The position numbers were made by a program, and so were the translations under genes. Positions 1 to 8,532 of a stretch of DNA of 64,000 nucleotides are shown in pieces. Within the stretch, counting starts at the first letter, position 1. Each line of letters opens with the position of its first letter. Under the pieces are notes generated by a model, which saw only the letters and a list, made by a program, of their open reading frames with translations, searched no databases and had not been told where the DNA came from. This DNA comes from an uncultured Flavobacterium sp. (GTDB taxonomy: Bacteria > Bacteroidota > Bacteroidia > Flavobacteriales > Flavobacteriaceae): NCBI RefSeq assembly GCF_946478785.1, contig NZ_CAMLDD010000009.1:149841-213840 (forward strand), read 5' to 3'.

Positions 1-1095
1 TTAGGCTTAACTCTATTTTTTAATGCTTTTGCCATAGTGCAGCGAACGAAATTGACTATTGCGATTGATTTCAAATCTATAGCAAAAAGCAATGTAATTG
101 GAATGATAGCAGGCGGATTGTGCGGTGTCATAGCTGCTGTAAACGGTTATGGAGTCTGGTCATTAGTTGTTCAAACGCTTATAGGGTCATTTGTTTCATC
201 TTTGTCATTATGGCTTTTAAGTAAATGGAGTCCCTCAATTGCCTTTTCAAAGCAAGCCTTTAGGTCATTATTTGGTTATGGATCTAAATTGCTTATGGCA
301 GGTTTATATGCTCAGATTCTTAATAATGTATATAATATTTGTGTAGGAAAATTTTATCCGGCCTCGGTATTGGGATTTTATACCAGGGCCAAAAGTTTTG
401 CAGACATATCTGCCGGTACAATTGTCAGTGTTTTGCAACAGGCTACTTTTCCAGTTTTGGTAGCAGTACAGCATGATAAAGAGAAATTAGTTTCTGTATA
501 CAGCAGAATAATTAGAATGTCTGCTTTTTTAGTTATTCCCATTATGACACTTATTGCTGTATTAGCAAAACCAATTGTTTTATTGTTATTAACAGAAAAA
601 TGGAATTCATTAATTCCCCTTTTGCAATGGATAGTTTTTTCACGTGTTTTTCTTCCAATGAGTGCCGTCAATCTGAATGTATTAAATGCAATAGGACGTT
701 CTGATTTATTCTTAAAAGTAGATTTGTCAAAACTGCCTTTAACAATTATTGCTATGGTAATTACTATTCCTTTGGGAGTAAAAGCAATGATAATCGGGAA
801 TGTATGTACAGCCGCCATTTTTTTTGTTATAAATGCCTATCTTCCTGGAAAATTTTATGGCTACGGTCCAATAAAACAATTAAAAGACATGTTGCCTTTT
901 GTCTTAGCTGCATTAGGAATGGCAATTTCAGTAATTGCCATGTCTTATTTTATAAATAATTTAATCCTCCAATTGTTCTTAGGAGCAGTATTGGGATTAA
1001 CTACTTACATTACTATCTGCTGGTTATTAAAAATGGAAGAATTAAATGAGATTAAGAAATTACTTTTAAATTATATGCAACAGTATTTTGCATAA
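1..1095 (+). CDS. Polysaccharide flippase, Wzx/PST family (5' end cut by window)
   Basis: The reading frame is open from the first base, so the visible part is the C-terminal three quarters or so of a larger protein. It shows many hydrophobic helices separated by short basic loops, and the segment FAIVQRTKLTIAIDFKSIAK resembles the conserved loop of Wzx/TuaB-like O-antigen and teichuronic acid exporters (MATE/MOP superfamily). The expected role is moving lipid-linked sugar repeat units across the inner membrane. The glycosyltransferases further right fit a polysaccharide locus. A GTG at 37 is only an internal codon, because family members extend well upstream of it. Family assignment is confident; the substrate is unknown. 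Confidence 0.85.
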   Translation, partial: LGLTLFFNAFAIVQRTKLTIAIDFKSIAKSNVIGMIAGGLCGVIAAVNGYGVWSLVVQTLIGSFVSSLSLWLLSKWSPSIAFSKQAFRSLFGYGSKLLMAGLYAQILNNVYNICVGKFYPASVLGFYTRAKSFADISAGTIVSVLQQATFPVLVAVQHDKEKLVSVYSRIIRMSAFLVIPIMTLIAVLAKPIVLLLLTEKWNSLIPLLQWIVFSRVFLPMSAVNLNVLNAIGRSDLFLKVDLSKLPLTIIAMVITIPLGVKAMIIGNVCTAAIFFVINAYLPGKFYGYGPIKQLKDMLPFVLAALGMAISVIAMSYFINNLILQLFLGAVLGLTTYITICWLLKMEELNEIKKLLLNYMQQYFA

Positions 1096-1281
1096 CCTTC
1101 TGGTTGATTTAATAAGGATATTATAAAAAAATAGTCATTAATTTCTGATAAGTGTAGATTGTAGAACTTTCAGTGTTATTTTTAGAAAAACCTCATTTCT
1201 TATTTATTATATTGTTTTATTGAGAATAGTTTGTTTTTATTTATTAATATTGAGCGAAAATTAATATAAATAAATTAACAA

Positions 1282-2250
1282 ATGAGAAAAACAATTACGT
1301 ATCTTTTTGCCATCCTTTTAAGCACAACGCTAAATGCACAAATAAGTACTGGCGCGGGTGGGGCAGCAAGTGTATTACCTAATAGTACAACAACTAATAC
1401 TAATGTGGGGATAGGAACAAATAGTCCAAAAGCTAAACTTGAAATTGAAGGCTTTCCAACTATTAATACGACTTATAATTTTTTAGATTATAATGATAGT
1501 TATAATAAAAGTACGTTATTAAATATTGGAACTATAAGATCCACAAGCGGAGCCAGATTATTAACTTTTTATGATGTTCCTCCTTCAAATATTCGTCCAA
1601 ATGGTACCGCAATGTTTGCAATAGAAGATAGGAATGATGCCAACAGGTTTCGACACTCATCCACAACAAATGGAGCAAGTAATTTCACACTTAGTGACAG
1701 AAAGCAAACAGCTGTTCTTAATATGTATGAGGATGGGACATATGCCTTTTTTGATTTCCCAAAACCGAGCACATATTTAACAATTGGAGGTATTGCAGTA
1801 TGGCCAATTGCACATAACTTCTGGGTTAAAACGGGATCTGCAAAATTTGATCACGATGTGTTCATAGATACCCATTTATGTATTGGAACCTCAAACTTTA
1901 CAGACAGATCAGATACTTACAGACTTTCCGTAAAAGGATAAATAAGGGCAGAAGAAATAAAAGTATACAACACCTGGGCTGATTATGTTTTTAATCCGGC
2001 TTATCAATTACCGAGTCTAAAAGAAGTAGAGAACTATATCGCTCAAAATGGTCATTTACCCAATGTACCTTCAGCGAAAGAAATCACCGAAAAAGGGTTG
2101 CCGCTTGGAGAAATGGCTAAAATTCAGCAGGAAAAAATTGAAGAACTTACACTTTATTTGATTCAGCAGAATAAACAAATTGAAAAACAAAATCAAGAAA
2201 TGCAGGAATTAAGAACTCAGGTTGAAGATTTATTGTCTTCTAAAAAATAA
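1282..2250 (+). pseudogene. Exported tail-fibre-like surface protein, copy 1, interrupted by an in-frame stop
   Basis: The gene starts with a signal peptide (MRKTITYLFAILLSTTLNAQ) followed by the array's common N-terminal motif, an ISTG..GGAASVLPN segment and VGIGTNSPKAKLEIEG. The frame stops at TAA 1939-1941. Continuing the same frame past this codon restores the C-terminal domain of its three neighbours (ADYVF, HLPNVPSAKEI, GEMAKIQQEKIEELTLY) and ends at TAA 2248-2250. The other copies read GGAAAAGTAAGG here, while this one reads GGATAAATAAGG, so a Lys codon has become a stop. The middle region resembles copy 4 rather than copies 2 and 3. A 219-residue product lacking the C-terminal domain may still be made. 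Its function is unknown; related proteins are common exported proteins in Flavobacteria. Confidence 0.8.
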
Positions 2251-2304
2251 TCTTGGATTTTTAATATTTATTTCTACTCACATTATAAACAATAAATTCA
2301 TACA

Positions 2305-3339
2305 ATGAAAAATAAAATTACAATAATATTTTTTTGGAGTTCTTTTTTTACAACAATTGTAAATGCACAAATCAGTACTGGTTCTGGAGGAGCTGCAAGT
2401 GTATTGCCAAATAGTTCGACAACAAATACTAATGTTGGTATTGGGACTACTGATCCTACAGCAAAACTTGAAGTTATAGGAAATGTGAAAGGTAGTGCAG
2501 GTATATTTTCAAAAAGTACTCCAAACGGATCTGTTTTTACAAATTCTACCGAGAGGAACAATCAGAGTTTAGTATTATCTGCAGGAAGTCTTTTGCCAGG
2601 GTATCCAGTTCAAGATGAAGTAAGAATGCTAAGGTTTTATGATTTTCCTCAATCAAATATAAATATAAAACCATTATTTTGGTTCAGCATTGAGGACAAA
2701 GTTGATTCTGCTAGATTTAGAGTTGCGGCGGAAACAGGAGGATATACACTTATGTCCATACTAAACAAAAGCCAACAAGAGTTGGTTAGAGTATTTGAGG
2801 ATGGTAATGACAATATTTATATGGATTTACCAAAACCAAACTCCAGAATAGTTATAGGAGGTTGGGGTGATTATTTGCCGGAGCATAAATTTGTAGTTAG
2901 AGGCAGTGCCAAAATAGAAGGAAACATTCTAACAGATGCAAATATTGGCATCGGAACTTCAAATTTCACAGACGGAGCAGATACCTACAGACTTTCAGTA
3001 AAAGGAAAAGTAAGGGCAGAAGAAGTAAAAGTATACAATACCTGGGCTGATTATGTTTTTAATCCGGCTTATCAATTACCGAGTCTAAAAGAAGTAGAGA
3101 ACTATATCGCTCAAAATGGTCATTTACCCAATGTACCTTCAGCGAAAGAAATCACCGAAAAAGGGTTGCCGCTTGGAGAAATGGCTAAAATTCAGCAGGA
3201 AAAAATTGAAGAACTTACACTTTATTTGATTCAGCAGAATAAAGAACTTGAAGAACAAAAGCAGTATTTAATTCAGCAGAATAAAGAAATGGAAGAATTA
3301 AAAGCCCAGGTTAAAGTTTTATTGGCTTCTAAAAAATGA
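2305..3339 (+). CDS. Exported tail-fibre-like surface protein, copy 2 (intact)
   Basis: This 344-residue protein is the complete representative of the array. It has a signal peptide ending near VNAQ, the shared GGAASVLPN and VGIGTTDPTAKLEV motifs (about residues 30-55), a divergent middle, and a conserved C-terminal domain from about residue 225 (YRLSVKGKVRAEEVKVYN, ADYVF, HLPNVPSAKEI). It ends in a glutamine- and glutamate-rich coiled coil. The layout resembles phage tail-fibre or S74-like chaperone-terminated proteins, but I see no S74 catalytic dyad. No T9SS sorting domain is present. Its middle is closest to copy 3, while its 3' end is base-identical to copy 1 over 204 bp. An adhesin or surface-fibre role is inference only. 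Confidence 0.75.
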   Translation: MKNKITIIFFWSSFFTTIVNAQISTGSGGAASVLPNSSTTNTNVGIGTTDPTAKLEVIGNVKGSAGIFSKSTPNGSVFTNSTERNNQSLVLSAGSLLPGYPVQDEVRMLRFYDFPQSNINIKPLFWFSIEDKVDSARFRVAAETGGYTLMSILNKSQQELVRVFEDGNDNIYMDLPKPNSRIVIGGWGDYLPEHKFVVRGSAKIEGNILTDANIGIGTSNFTDGADTYRLSVKGKVRAEEVKVYNTWADYVFNPAYQLPSLKEVENYIAQNGHLPNVPSAKEITEKGLPLGEMAKIQQEKIEELTLYLIQQNKELEEQKQYLIQQNKEMEELKAQVKVLLASKK

Positions 3340-3377
3340 TCTTAAAACGTATCTCTATAAAAATAATAATTCAAAAA

Positions 3378-4370
3378 ATGAAAAATAAAATTACTATACT
3401 ACTTTTTGGAATACTCTTTTTAAACACAACCTTAAATGCACAAATTAGCACAGGTCCAGGAGGTGCTGCAAGCGTACTTCCAAATACACCAATTACGAAT
3501 ACAAATATAGGTATTGGGACTAATACTCCAACTGCACAACTTGATGTTGTGGGCACTATTAAGGGGATAGAGGGAGAATTTACAAGAACTCAACCCGATG
3601 GATCCGTTTATGTTAATTGGGCTGATGCACATTTAAAAACTAGGTCTTTAAATCTTGGTTCAATAAGAGATCCTAACGACAATGGTAGACTTTTTTGTTT
3701 TTATGATTTTCCGAAGTCAAATCTCACTTTGAAATCTGTTTTTTCTTTACAAATTGATGATAGGAGCAATCACACGAGATTTAAAGTAAATGCCGAAACA
3801 GATGGAAGGGGAACATTTTGGTTGTTTGATAAAAATCAAACGGAATATTTTGCAATTTCTGAAGACGGAACTGGAAAGATGTATCAGCAAATGGGTAAGC
3901 CAGATTCTAAATTGTGTATAGGTGGTTATTCTAACTATGTTCCTGGTCTTCCTCATAAATTGGTAGTGCAAAATGGAAGTGCATTAATAGAAGGAAATAT
4001 CCTAACCGATGCAAATATCGGCATCGGAACCTCAAATTTCACAGACGGTTCAGATACTTACAGACTTTCAGTAAAAGGAAAAGTAAGGGCAGAAGAAGTA
4101 AAAGTGTACAACACTTGGGCTGATTATGTTTTTGCAAACAACTACGATTTAAAACCACTTGCAAAAGTAGAGGAGTACATCGCTCAAAATAGGCATCTGC
4201 CTAATGTACCTTCAGCTAAAGAAATCACTGAAAAAGGGCTTGAATTGGGAGAAATGGCAAAAATCCAGCAGGAAAAAATCGAAGAGCTTACGTTGTATTT
4301 AATTCAACAGAATAAAGAAATTGAAGAACTAAAAACTCAGGTTAAAGCTTTAGTGGCTTCTAAAAAATGA
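3378..4370 (+). CDS. Exported tail-fibre-like surface protein, copy 3 (intact)
   Basis: The predicted product has 330 residues and starts at the ATG that gives the signal peptide MKNKITILLFGILFLNTTLN. An ATG at 3336 overlaps the stop codon of copy 2 and would add 14 residues in front of the signal peptide, so I reject it as the start. The domain order matches copy 2: GGAASVLPN, IGIGTNTPTAQLDV, a variable middle, YRLSVKGKVRAEEVKVYN, HLPNVPSAKEI and a terminal coiled coil. The region after ADYVF differs from copies 1, 2 and 4 (ANNYDLKPLAKVEEYIAQ), which shows independent drift or a different conversion history. Function is unknown; an extracellular or outer-membrane location follows from the signal peptide. 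Confidence 0.75.
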   Translation: MKNKITILLFGILFLNTTLNAQISTGPGGAASVLPNTPITNTNIGIGTNTPTAQLDVVGTIKGIEGEFTRTQPDGSVYVNWADAHLKTRSLNLGSIRDPNDNGRLFCFYDFPKSNLTLKSVFSLQIDDRSNHTRFKVNAETDGRGTFWLFDKNQTEYFAISEDGTGKMYQQMGKPDSKLCIGGYSNYVPGLPHKLVVQNGSALIEGNILTDANIGIGTSNFTDGSDTYRLSVKGKVRAEEVKVYNTWADYVFANNYDLKPLAKVEEYIAQNRHLPNVPSAKEITEKGLELGEMAKIQQEKIEELTLYLIQQNKEIEELKTQVKALVASKK

Positions 4371-4416
4371 TTTTGACCATAAAAACTTATCCCTATAAAA
4401 ATAATAAATTCAGACA

Positions 4417-5363
4417 ATGAAAATAAAATTACAATACTACTTTTTGGAATACTCTTTTTGAACACAACTGCAAATGCGCAAATCAGTTCAGGAGCTGGTG
4501 GAGGCATTTTACCAAATAATCCAACGTCAAATAACAACTTAGGAATTGGGGTAAATAATCCCAAAGCTAAACTTGAAATTGAAGGATTTCCAGCGATTAA
4601 TACTAATTATACTTTTTTAAATAGTGGTGATAGTTTTGATAAAAGTATATTATTAAATATTGGAACTCTAAGAGAAAATTCAACATCAACAAGTGGTGAG
4701 AGATTATTAACGTTTTATGATGTACCACCTTCTAATATTTATCCTAAGGCTCAAACGATGCTGGCTATAGAGGATCGTAATGATGCTAATAGATTAAGGC
4801 ATACTACTAGAGCTAATGGAGATAGTTCTTTTAAGCTTAGTGATAGAGCACAAAAAGTTGTTTTTGAAGTGTATGAAAATGAAGAAGCAGGTATTTTAAC
4901 CTTAAATAAACCAGATTCCTATTTTACGATTGGTGGTACACAAGCATGGCCAGTGCCTTATAGACTTATGGTGAAAAATGGTGCTTCAAAATTTGAAGGG
5001 GCAGTATTTGTAGATACAAATCTGGGCATTGGAACCTCAAATTTCACAGACGGAGCAGATACGTACAGACTTTCGGTAAAAGGAAAAGTAAGGGCAGAAG
5101 AAGTAAAAGTCTACAATACTTGGGCTGATTATGTTTTTAGCCCCGCTTATGAATTGCCAACTTTAAAAGAGGTTGAAAGTTACATCGCACAAAATGGTCA
5201 TTTACCCAATGTACCTTCAGCCAAAGAAATCACCGAAAAAGGGTTACCGCTTGGAGAAATGGCAAAAATTCAACAGGAAAAAATCGAAGAACTTACACTT
5301 TATATCATTGCTCAAAACAAAAGAATTGAGGCTTTAGAGCAAAAAATAAACGCTAAAAAATAA
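4417..5363 (+). pseudogene. Exported tail-fibre-like surface protein, copy 4, frameshifted in the signal peptide
   Basis: The ATG at 4417 lines up with the starts of copies 2 and 3, but only four A residues follow it where those copies have five. From this ATG the frame ends after 14 codons. Restoring one A gives a normal signal peptide leading into TTANAQISSGAGGG and the whole family fold. The downstream frame is intact to 5363 and could be read only from a TTG at 4458, which would leave no complete signal peptide. The middle (KLEIEGFPAINTNY, FYDVPPSNIY) is closest to copy 1, and the C-terminal domain is complete. It may be a recent pseudogene, a sequencing error in an A run, or a switched-off variant. 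Confidence 0.7.
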
Positions 5364-5384
5364 TTATAAGTTTAAAATAAAATT

Positions 5385-7163
5385 ATGAGAAAAATATATT
5401 TAATCATTACACTGTTATTCTCTGTAATGATGCCAATTATTGCGCAAAATCCCAATAACCATTGGCAATTGGGCGCGACTGATATTAATTTTACAACTAA
5501 TCCGCCAACAGTTGCTGTTTCAGGAAATGCAAATCAATATGGTAAGGCATCCATTAGTGACGATAGTGGTAACTTATTATTCTATACTGATGGAAAAACA
5601 GTATGGAATAAAAACCACAATGTCATGACAAATGGAGCGAATATAGGGTATTCAGGAGTACAAAATACGATTATAGTACCAAATTTAGCGAATCCGAATC
5701 AGTTTTATATTTTTAGAAGTGAACAAGCCTTATATCTTTGTCTATATAGTTTGCCAACTTACTATTTATACTCAATAGTCGAATTTAACAGTTTAAATCC
5801 ACATGGTGTAGTTCTTCCCTTTAATTCCAGTCTTTTGGGAAATGTGGAAAATCAATATTCTAAAACTTTGTCAGGTTCGTCAGGAACAGTTGAAAATGCC
5901 TTTAGCTTCGGTGCTTTAACGTCTACAAAAAATAATAATGATACTGCATTTTGGGTCATAGTACAAAGCCAAAACAAGCTATTAAGTTATAAAATAGATT
6001 CATTAGGATTAAATACAACACCAGTTGAATCTACTTTTACAAATGCTCAAATTTATAGTCCCGGAACCGAAAATTCGCAAGTCATCAGTGGTCTTGAAGA
6101 AGCTAAATTTAAAATGGCTCCTAATAATTCATTCTTGATTGGATTAGAATATAGCAAAGCAAATAATCAATATGACCCTGATAGCAATTTTTTAAATTTC
6201 AGAAATTTTTTCTATAAAATTAATTTTAATTCAACAACCGGTGTTTTTTCAGGTTATGAAAGTTTTAGTCCAGGTATAGTTGTCAATAATTTTGAGATAT
6301 CGGCTCAGTCTAACAATTTGTACTTTGTTAGAAATAAGTTTCCTTTTCCCGGACCCTCATATATCACTAATGCTGTTGATGGAGAAATTTGTGTAAAGGA
6401 TTTGACTAACAGCTCAAATTCTATAAGAATATTAAATGAATTTGGAAGTACAACAGCAACCTCAAAATTTAGTTATTTGCAAAGGGATAAGTATAATAAT
6501 TTACTTATATCTTCTACTCATTCAAATTCAAACAGAAATTTACATTTACACCAAATAGAAAATCAAAATTCATATTCAGGTGCTTCAGTTTCATTAAATT
6601 CAATTTCCCTGAATGGGAATTCAATTTCAGGACTTCCTGAACTCGTTCCTTCCTTAATACTTCCATGTGTTGATAATCTTCTTGTAATTTCGAATGTAAC
6701 ATCGGGAATGGATAAAAAGCAGGCATCAAATACCATTATTGCATCAAATATTATCAATAATGGTACAAGTGCGATTTATCATGCAGGAACTTCAGTAACT
6801 TTAACTACAGGGTTCAATGCTAAATCGGGTTCCGCTTTTAAAGCTTATATAGCAGGCTGCACAAACACTTTTACACAGAAGAGAATATCTTCAAATGAAG
6901 AAGTTATAATATCTGAGCATCCTGAAAATCGCTTAAAGCTCTATCCTAATCCTAATGACGGAATGTTCACAATTGATTTTGGATTTGATAACAAAAAAGA
7001 AATTTCGATAGGTATTTATGATATTATGGGTAAACAAATCTATCATTCAGTTGCTAAGAACTCTACTGTTGATGTTAGTTTGCCAAATATCCCTTCAGGA
7101 GTATATATTATAAAACTTATAGGAAATGGTTATAGTGATACTGTCAGGTTTGTAAAAGAATAA
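5385..7163 (+). CDS. T9SS type A sorting domain-containing secreted protein
   Basis: This 592-residue protein has a Sec signal peptide (MRKIYLIITLLFSVMMPIIAQ) and a C-terminal type A sorting domain of roughly 75 residues, containing LYPNPNDGMFTIDF, IYDIMGKQIYH and IPSGVYIIKL. These mark cargo that the type IX secretion system exports and anchors at the surface. Before the sorting domain, around residues 430-490, there is a repeat-like region (ASNTIIASNIINNGTSAIYH, TLTTGFNAKSGSAFKAYI) that resembles the segment often found in Bacteroidota proteins with a 3-coathanger stack. The N-terminal 400 residues look like a beta-rich repeat or propeller region, with no recognised enzyme motif. It lies 21 bp after copy 4 of the tandem array and may share its transcript. 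Confidence 0.85.
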   Translation: MRKIYLIITLLFSVMMPIIAQNPNNHWQLGATDINFTTNPPTVAVSGNANQYGKASISDDSGNLLFYTDGKTVWNKNHNVMTNGANIGYSGVQNTIIVPNLANPNQFYIFRSEQALYLCLYSLPTYYLYSIVEFNSLNPHGVVLPFNSSLLGNVENQYSKTLSGSSGTVENAFSFGALTSTKNNNDTAFWVIVQSQNKLLSYKIDSLGLNTTPVESTFTNAQIYSPGTENSQVISGLEEAKFKMAPNNSFLIGLEYSKANNQYDPDSNFLNFRNFFYKINFNSTTGVFSGYESFSPGIVVNNFEISAQSNNLYFVRNKFPFPGPSYITNAVDGEICVKDLTNSSNSIRILNEFGSTTATSKFSYLQRDKYNNLLISSTHSNSNRNLHLHQIENQNSYSGASVSLNSISLNGNSISGLPELVPSLILPCVDNLLVISNVTSGMDKKQASNTIIASNIINNGTSAIYHAGTSVTLTTGFNAKSGSAFKAYIAGCTNTFTQKRISSNEEVIISEHPENRLKLYPNPNDGMFTIDFGFDNKKEISIGIYDIMGKQIYHSVAKNSTVDVSLPNIPSGVYIIKLIGNGYSDTVRFVKE

Positions 7164-7203
7164 ATTTATCTGAAGATTTTAATTTTAGACTTATCAGCTA
7201 AAA

Positions 7204-7251
7204 AAAAAAGAAATTAGAGCAGGGATTAATTCCTGCTCTAATTTCTTTTTT
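7204..7251. terminator. Bidirectional terminator between convergent genes
   Basis: Two perfectly complementary 20-base arms (7204-7223 and 7232-7251) enclose an 8-base loop. Each arm has an A or T run at its outer end, so the hairpin works on both strands. It separates the convergent T9SS cargo gene and a glycosyltransferase gene. Confidence 0.9.
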
Positions 7252-7284
7252 GCATTTATATTTGATTTTTATTATACATTAAAA

Positions 7285-8424
7285 CTAGTCGTTTTCCCAG
7301 GTTTCCAAATATTGTTGAGCAATCATTATATAATTATGCTCTCTTTCAACAAATGCCCGGGCTCTTTTTCCAATGGCTGCTATCTCATCGGGATTTTCAA
7401 TTAAAAAAGATAATTGATTAACCAGATAATTTACATCCGGAACAGCGTTTATGCAAACATTTTCAGTTAAACGATAGTATTCTGTAAACTTAGTTTCAGC
7501 TCCGGTAAAAACTACTTTTCCTTTTGCCATGGCCTCCAGGGCATTATAACCCTGGTCGTAAGTAAAAACCTGGTCTAAAAGGATGTGTGATTTGTTGTAT
7601 GAATTTATATATTCTGCATAAGGAACGTCTTCAGATCTGATTATTTCAACTTTATCCTGATACTTAAGTTCTATTTTTGCTAAAGCATCTTCAAAAAAAA
7701 TAATTCCTTTTTGGTAATAAGAATATCGGTTTATACCTAAAAAAATAATTGTTTTATCTTGGGAAATCGGCTCCTGAAAAACTAATTTTTCACAATTTAT
7801 TGGGTATGGAATCAGTTTTTTAAATTTAGCATGCGATTTATTTGCTTCTATGTAATCTAAATCGGTAACGATTATTCCTTTACAATTTTTTAAAACAAAA
7901 TCATGTATCTTTTTATAATTTGCAGTTAAGTATTCCGGGATGTATTCATAATATTTGTGCAGGTTAGGATTTTGCAAATAAGGCTGAATTAAAGATTTTT
8001 TATCTTTATTGGATAAATCATATTGTAGCGTTAGATAATCTACTCCACAAGATAATATAAAAACCTTTTTATTATTAAGGAAGATTTTTTTTATAAGATA
8101 AAGCTCAAATTTTTTTGTAGTTTTTATGGGGCGTTCATTAATAAACTGAACAACATCATAATTTTTAAAATTATTCATTAAAAATAGAAATCGTAACCCA
8201 TGTTCCAGATTTGCTATATCAAGTTTTGATAATTTAAAAATAACCTGTCTGATATAATTAATTACTTTTAATCTGCACAGTCTATAATCAATAGAATAAT
8301 CTACAGGGAAATTTCTGAAGCCATTAGAATAAGAAACAATTTTAACACTATGACCATGTTTTAACAATCCTTCTTTTAAAGAATTATGTAAACGGCTATA
8401 TTCTCCAACGAGTAAAATTTTCAT
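7285..8424 (-). CDS. Glycosyltransferase, GT-B fold (GT4-like)
   Basis: The 379-residue protein opens with MKILLVGEYSRLHNSLKEGL, a Rossmann-type start typical of GT-B glycosyltransferases. It has a C-terminal donor-binding region with GYNALEAMAKGKVVFTGAE (about residues 290-310), equivalent to the conserved EX7E region of GT4 enzymes. It would transfer a sugar from a nucleotide donor to a growing glycan on the cytoplasmic face. The neighbouring glycosyltransferases and flippase support a role in polysaccharide synthesis. Donor and acceptor cannot be read from sequence. It is convergent with the T9SS cargo gene and divergent from the next glycosyltransferase. Confidence 0.8.
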   Translation of the reverse strand: MKILLVGEYSRLHNSLKEGLLKHGHSVKIVSYSNGFRNFPVDYSIDYRLCRLKVINYIRQVIFKLSKLDIANLEHGLRFLFLMNNFKNYDVVQFINERPIKTTKKFELYLIKKIFLNNKKVFILSCGVDYLTLQYDLSNKDKKSLIQPYLQNPNLHKYYEYIPEYLTANYKKIHDFVLKNCKGIIVTDLDYIEANKSHAKFKKLIPYPINCEKLVFQEPISQDKTIIFLGINRYSYYQKGIIFFEDALAKIELKYQDKVEIIRSEDVPYAEYINSYNKSHILLDQVFTYDQGYNALEAMAKGKVVFTGAETKFTEYYRLTENVCINAVPDVNYLVNQLSFLIENPDEIAAIGKRARAFVEREHNYIMIAQQYLETWEND

Positions 8425-8532
8425 GTGCTTAAAAAAGATTTGTGAGTTTTACAGGATTGGATTTGCAGAGGACAGGTTTACAAGTAATTAATTATTGTAT
8501 TTTCGTTGTAAATTTAGGTATTCAAAAATAAT

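Noticed and set aside
378..818. Minus-strand open frame of 146 codons inside the flippase gene
   Set aside because: It is a shadow of a well supported membrane protein gene and has no family features.
3336..3377. Start of copy 3 at the ATG overlapping the stop of copy 2
   Set aside because: It would put 14 residues ahead of a clear signal peptide that begins at 3378.
4417..4460. Phase-variable A tract in copy 4
   Set aside because: The tract is only four to five bases, too short for frequent slippage by known standards. Kept as a possible one-off deletion only.
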